This document shows positions 58,824-64,000 of a stretch of 64,000 nucleotides of DNA, piece after piece. The DNA is from Dioscorea cayenensis subsp. rotundata (Eukaryota; Streptophyta; Magnoliopsida; Dioscoreales; Dioscoreaceae): contig NC_052476.1 in assembly GCF_009730915.1 (NCBI RefSeq), forward strand, positions 558,001-622,000. Direction: 5' to 3'. The notes beneath the pieces were generated by a model. That model saw nothing but the letters and a program-made list of their open reading frames with translations. It had not been told where the DNA came from and made no database searches. Within the stretch, counting starts at the first letter, position 1. Every line of letters starts with the position of its first letter. Made by a program: the position numbers and the translations under genes.

Positions 58824-60689
58824 GGCATGCTCCTATTGGTATTAGTCTATGAGAATGAGATGCTTCATATGACTTTATTTTTAATTGTGACAGATATAGT
58901 TTCAGTCTGTTGTTACTGACATTTTTCATGTGCAAAGGTGTATTTTTTTGGCATCTGTTAATTAGTTATGTTAGTTTCTTATCTGGACACAAAATGAAAC
59001 CTCAATATGGATCCTTATTGTTTACACATGTCTTACAATATGATTTTTATTTTCATTTGTTCTTGGTCCTTTGCATATTGCTCTTGTTTCTACCTTTGGG
59101 GATCCCTTAGAAGAATTCTATCATTTGATTGCACTGTCCTATCTGTTCTCAGGATTTAGGGGATGCAATATTATATTTTAATCTGTTCCACGTGTTTGAG
59201 TTGGCATGCTATGGTTGTATTATTAAAATCAGAGATTGGATAAAATTATCTCGTGCGTTGCTTGTCAGTGATATGAATCCTTCATAATAATTTATTATCT
59301 CAGTGTGGCTGAGGAGTTAGTCTACCTGTTTTGGCCATGAGATTAAGCTGCCTTCTTGTTTATTAATCATAAGTACTTATTAGTTCTTTTTCAACCTTCT
59401 CTGCATCTTCAAAGGAGAAACTGATTTATCCTTTTGCTAGCCAATGTTTCTTCATCTTTATGGTAAGCCCCTTGTATAATTAGGCAGAGTCTTAGTGAAC
59501 TTCATTGAATTTTTAACTGATTATAGAAATGTGACAATCCAAAATTCAGTGCTAGTGAAGTTTCCATCTGATTGCCCCCATGGATCACTTGTTAAACTAT
59601 CTAGAGTTGTACGCTTTGCTGTAAGCTGTTGTTGTGTATTGATCTTTCCTCTGCCGAACTCCTTTTTGCTTTTCCTGGCTTAGTTTGAATTTTGATGACC
59701 TCTGTGTGAACTACTTTCTGTTGGTATTCCTAAATCTGCAGTCTCGGAGAGAACCTAGATTAGATGTGTATTGTCTTGGTATATGTACTTCTTAAGCATG
59801 CCTCCAACCATTTGTCAAATCCGAATCATGTAGATCTTTTATTTTTTGGCCTTCACAAACTGAACTGGCTTGTTAAGGGATTCCTGTAAAACTCAACCTT
59901 TGTTTCATTATCATGCACATTGGTCACTAACTTATTTTGTTGAGTTGCTGTGATTGGCAAAGACATTTTGATTGTCTTCTTGAATTTTGGATGTCTTCTC
60001 CCGGTTTGATTTTTTTCCTTTTCATCCTTTTACGCGAGGGAAATGGTCTATACTTCTGCTTGGTTCTGCAACCGCACTGACCAACATGGTGGCAAGCTGA
60101 CTGGCAAGACAGACGGTGGGACCTAGATTTTTTTCTTCAACCCACCATATGTGTGTGCCTGTTGTCTTTTGATACCATTTTATCTGTGCTTGTTGTAGGT
60201 TTGGATGGGAGCATCCAGGGCTCTTTGGTAGCTTGGATATCAGTTCCAATGTAACCATTCCTGCCTACCGACATTCTTTCAACTTTTCTTTAAGTAAATA
60301 TGATGTTTTCCGCCGATTTTCCTATTGATTGATACTGATAGTCTTTCCCAGTTTTCTATCTATTGGTTGAGATTGATAAGTTAAGCTTGAATCATCGCAT
60401 GTTGTCTGCCTCCTCCTCGCCATTCTGGATGGGCTGGAAAAAGGCTACAATGAGTACAAGGTCAGGTATAAAGCCATTCTGATCTAGTTCAAGTTGCAAT
60501 CCTTTTTTATCCTTCCTCTTTTTTAGTTGTCCAGATGCATGTTTGATTTTGCTTAGTATGTGTGGGTGTGTCAAAAGTGTACATTTTTATCATAATAATT
60601 TCAAAACTTTGGTATTGTTCATTGCATTCATGTTGGTTGATTCACTTCAGTTTGTGCAATGTTCAATCAATCCTGGAGAAGCAATTTCA

Positions 60690-60731
<42 letters not shown>

Positions 60732-61903
60732 TGTCTTTTGTTGATTTTTAGAACTACAGGTAACAAGGGAGAAAAACTCATGTTAAACTTATGGCTCAAA
60801 ATTAATTATGGGAGTGGCTTTAGAATGATTTGGGTGATATCCTCTTATGCAATGTAATGTTAAAATTCATTGTAGATAATTTGTATTGATTTTTAATATA
60901 ATTCAAAGCCTAGTATTTGATGACTATACTTAGAGAAAGTCTCATCTAAATTAGGCATGCTTGGCTTGGTCATTGTATGATGATCTATTCATGATTTTAG
61001 CCAAATTAAATCGGTTTCGGTTTAATATAAATACAGATCTTCAAGATCACTTCACGGGAATGCTGAAAATTTGAATTATATATATATATATATATATATA
61101 TTAACAAAAGGATAAATGTTTAAGGTGTCAAAATCTAAAGACAGGGTGTATGATTTGGGTATTCTTGAAGATTTTTTTGTTAAAAAAATTTATGATAGAA
61201 ACCAAGTCGTTGATTTGTTGTTGTTGTTGTTTTTTTTAATCATTAAAACACTAAAACACTTGATGTGCTTATAGGCCTTATATTTAACAACATAAGCAAA
61301 ATAAAATTTAATTGTTGTTTTTTTTTGTTCGTTAACTCAAAAATTGTAAAGTTCTTGTTTACAAAACAACAATTAAATTTAATATTTATTTTAAAATAAT
61401 TCAGTCTGTTTACTCAACAATTCAAGTTGTAGTTTGAAAGCATGACATGTTCCGTACCATTGAACCCAAAAAAAAACATGAAAGAAAAAAAAAGAAAGAA
61501 AGAACAATTTTATTAAAATTAAGAGAGATTTTCTGTATTTTATGAATTTTAATTTTACCTTTTTAATTGTTCAATGAAAAAAAATAAAATATAAATATAT
61601 ATTAAATAATTAGCACAGTACGGGATTTGCCCTACTTTTATGTTATGTTCACTAAAATGGGGCCCACGTATTACGGAAAAGCATCCACTCGTTACGTTAA
61701 CGCCATTCCATACCATAGCTTGCTGACGTGGCTCAAAACGAATCATGTGGGCCCATCTCTCTCTTTCTATCTCTCCTTTTTCTTTTAGACCATTTCTTCT
61801 CTAAAATCACGCTTCTTTCTAGCTTTTTTTCTTGTTTTTCTTTTTCTATTGTTCTTGTTCTTGTTGTTCTTGTTGTTTGAGAAGAAGAAGAGGTAGGCGA
61901 AGA
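58824..61903. other. Intergenic region between the helicase and PP1 genes
   Basis: No gene supported. 58824-60680 is moderately complex, low in long A/T runs and T-rich on the plus strand, so it may include a long 3' untranslated region or unannotated transcript of the helicase gene. (TA)n arrays lie at 60691-60729 and 61077-61101. The last 300 bases form the PP1 promoter. Confidence 0.5.
61660..61755 (+). promoter_or_regulatory. PP1 proximal promoter with TCP-type and ACGT-core sites
   Basis: GGGCCCAC near 61660, TGACGTGG at 61724-61731 and GTGGGCCC at 61747-61754. GGGCCCAC-type sites are bound by TCP factors and are common in promoters of housekeeping and growth genes; TGACGTGG is an ACGT-core bZIP site. 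They lie 150-245 bases upstream of the ATG. A CT/TTC-rich leader follows. Confidence 0.45.
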
Positions 61904-64000
61904 ATGGATGGAAGTGCATTAGATGAATTGATAGATAGGCTGTTGGAAGGGAAGAAGAACAAGGGCAGCGGCAAACGAGTTCAGCTCAGCGAGGCTGAGA
62001 TTCGCCACCTCTGTGTTGTCTCCAAGGAGATTTTTCTCAGCCAACCTAATCTCCTTGAGTTGGAAGCTCCCATCAACGTTTGCGGTACTTTTTTTTCCCC
62101 ACAAATTTTCCTCCTTTTTTTTCCCTTTCCTATTTTTTCATTTAAATCTTATCTGATTTGATCAAAAAGCTAATTTTTTTCATTTATGATCATACACAAT
62201 GTAGAATGCCCGTGAAGTGTTTGTTTAAATGCCACAATGAAAAGTAATGCTCGTGTTTGTATAAATACCGCAATGTAATATTACTTGAGTTGTTTTATTG
62301 TGATGATGATGACGATAAAGGTGGTGGTAGAGTGGTGGTGGAATGCCCACATAATGCTTGTTTAAATGCCACAATGGAAAAGCATTGTTCTTGCTTTATA
62401 TAAATGCTGCAAATGTTTAAGATAATGTTGATGATGTTATGATGGACTTGGAACAGGTGACATCCATGGACAGTACTCAGACCTTCTGCGGCTGTTTGAG
62501 TACGGTGGGTTCCCTCCGGCATCAAACTATTTGTTCCTCGGGGACTATGTCGATCGTGGCAAGCAAAGCATTGAGACAATCTGCTTGCTCTTGGCTTACA
62601 AAATCAAGTTCCCGGATAACTTCTTCCTTCTCCGAGGCAACCATGAATGTGCCTCCATCAATCGAATTTACGGGTTTTATGACGAGTGCAAGCGCCGGTT
62701 CAGTGTGCGTCTGTGGAAGCTTTTTACTGATTGTTTTAATTGCTTGCCTGTGGCAGCAGTGATAGATGATAAGATACTCTGCATGCATGGAGGGTTGTCG
62801 CCGGACTTGGATAATTTGGATAGGATAAGGGTGATAGAGAGGCCAGTTGACGTGCCGGACCAGGGATTGCTTTGTGATCTCCTGTGGTCTGATCCAGACA
62901 GGGAGATTAGAGGGTGGGGTGAGAATGACCGTGGCGTGTCCTACACTTTTGGAGCTGATATGGTCACTGAGTTCTTGAACAAGCATGACCTTGATCTCAT
63001 TTGCCGTGCTCATCAGGTACTATCAATGCATGTTTTTATTCAATTTATTTATTTTTGATGAAAAATTGCAAAATGCATTCATGAGTGTCAGGTATGTTAG
63101 TATGTTACCTTATATGTCAATATCATAATAGGTTAATCTTGATATGTCTTAACATATAGGGAGGCATCCTCTTTTATAAATTGATATAATTTATATAGTT
63201 GTGTGTATCTACATAGGCAAGAAATCCTCCCTTCTAACCTCTATATAATGTATAGTTATTGAGGTAGAGGATTTAACAAAACGGGGATTAAAAGAAGCCA
63301 TTTTTAAAACTCATTTCAGTCATTTCCTATCTTTCCATTCATCTACTCAGACAGTATCAATGGACATGATAAAAACAGGGTTGTATGTGTGAAAAAACAA
63401 GATTTGCTAATCTTTATACAGTTGCATATAAATGAGTGTTATATGCCCAGTTGAGTAAAAGCAACTCTAGAGTGTTTGTGACTATATAGTAATGTAGATT
63501 TCAGTGAAATTTATTGCTTTCCATTCTTATTATGTACTTGCTATTGTTTGCCTGAAATAATGATTGTGGAAATATCCTCCAATAATTGATTCAATCACCA
63601 TGAGTTCTATTGTTTTTGTTCAGATTCCCAAGTGAAGGATAATTAATGTGTTTTTATGGAGGTATAAAACATCAAATCTCAAAGTAATCACATGAATGAC
63701 AGCACAATTAGAGAGTCTGCGTTGTAGAAGTAGCATTCATGTTGAAACACACCATTAAGTCTATAACTAATGTTGCTTAAGATGAACAAATAGATTGATG
63801 AGAAAGTGTGAAATTGTGCCTTTTTATTTTATTGGATCAGGTAGTAGAAGATGGATATGAATTCTTTGCTGATCGGCAGCTCGTGACCATATTTTCGGCT
63901 CCTAATTACTGTGGTGAGTTCAACAATGCCGGTGCACTAATGAGCGTCGACGCAAGCTTGCTTTGTTCTTTCCAGATCCTGAAGCCTTATAGAGGAAAAC
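61904..64000 (+). CDS. TOPP: Type-one serine/threonine protein phosphatase catalytic subunit (PP1/TOPP), 3' part missing
   Basis: A metal-dependent phosphatase removing phosphate from Ser/Thr, targeted by regulatory subunits in nucleus and cytoplasm. Exons: 61904-62084, 62457-63016, 63841 to beyond the window end; phases agree and no frameshift is needed. The start [16 protein letters not shown] fits plant TOPPs. Signature motifs in order: GDIHGQ (metal ligands; split by intron 1 after VCG), GDYVDRG, RGNHE, the HGG ligand region ([10 protein letters not shown]), [18 protein letters not shown] (ending exon 2) and [14 protein letters not shown] in exon 3. The window stops after QILKPYRGK, so only the short divergent C-terminal tail should be lacking. 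About 300 residues are visible, almost the full catalytic domain. The gene is one of several TOPP paralogues expected in any plant; which one cannot be told. Confidence 0.96.

Noticed and set aside
1..64000. CRISPR arrays, operons, rRNA or canonical tRNA genes
   Set aside because: None seen: direct repeats are tandem minisatellites without unique spacers, and Pol III-like boxes belong to SINE-like copies without a cloverleaf.

Overview
This is a piece of a flowering-plant nuclear genome: split genes with GT-AG introns, plant-only families (ARF, JAZ/TIFY, PRK-type receptor kinase, glutamate decarboxylase), AT-rich intergenic DNA full of (TA)n, (AAT)n and (CTT)n arrays, and transposon remains. 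I cannot fix the species. A 1000-base run of N (12766-13765) marks a scaffold gap.

Layout. 1-15.3 kb is gene-poor. It holds two paralogous small membrane-protein genes (2291 and 11271, +), two copies of a broken receptor-like kinase C-terminus, a near-perfect 83-bp inverted repeat, an orphan first exon of glutamate decarboxylase (8336-8251, -), SINE-like and LINE fragments and a possible LTR. About 15.3-24.9 kb is a CpG-rich block unlike its surroundings. It has imperfect inverted ends and carries, on the minus strand, a decayed Ulp1/C48 cysteine-peptidase reading frame, so I read it as a large, old DNA transposon. 24.9-29 kb is AT-rich and has no gene I can see.

The right half is gene-dense: ARF7/19-class auxin response factor (29507-34936, +, 13 exons); SNM1-like DNA-repair nuclease with three UBZ4 fingers and a SAM domain (40639-35642, -); a JAZ jasmonate repressor (43821-42490, -); a membrane-anchored GH28 polygalacturonase-like protein (50411-46132, -); an LRR receptor-like pseudokinase of the PRK group (52101-54396, +); a DEAD-box helicase like RH42/PRP5 (55337-58823, +); and a PP1 catalytic subunit (61904 to the window end, +, incomplete). 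The genes are functionally unrelated neighbours, as is normal in plants. Two are hormone-signalling regulators, and the JAZ upstream region carries G-boxes, the motif bound by the MYC factors that JAZ proteins repress.

A cross-cutting observation: five of the seven large genes need a one-base deletion to restore the family reading frame (eight sites, all in the +1 direction, nearly all in short homopolymers). Exon-length arithmetic agrees with exactly these counts. This points to residual insertion errors in the assembly rather than five pseudogenes. Automatic gene models here would be truncated or wrong.
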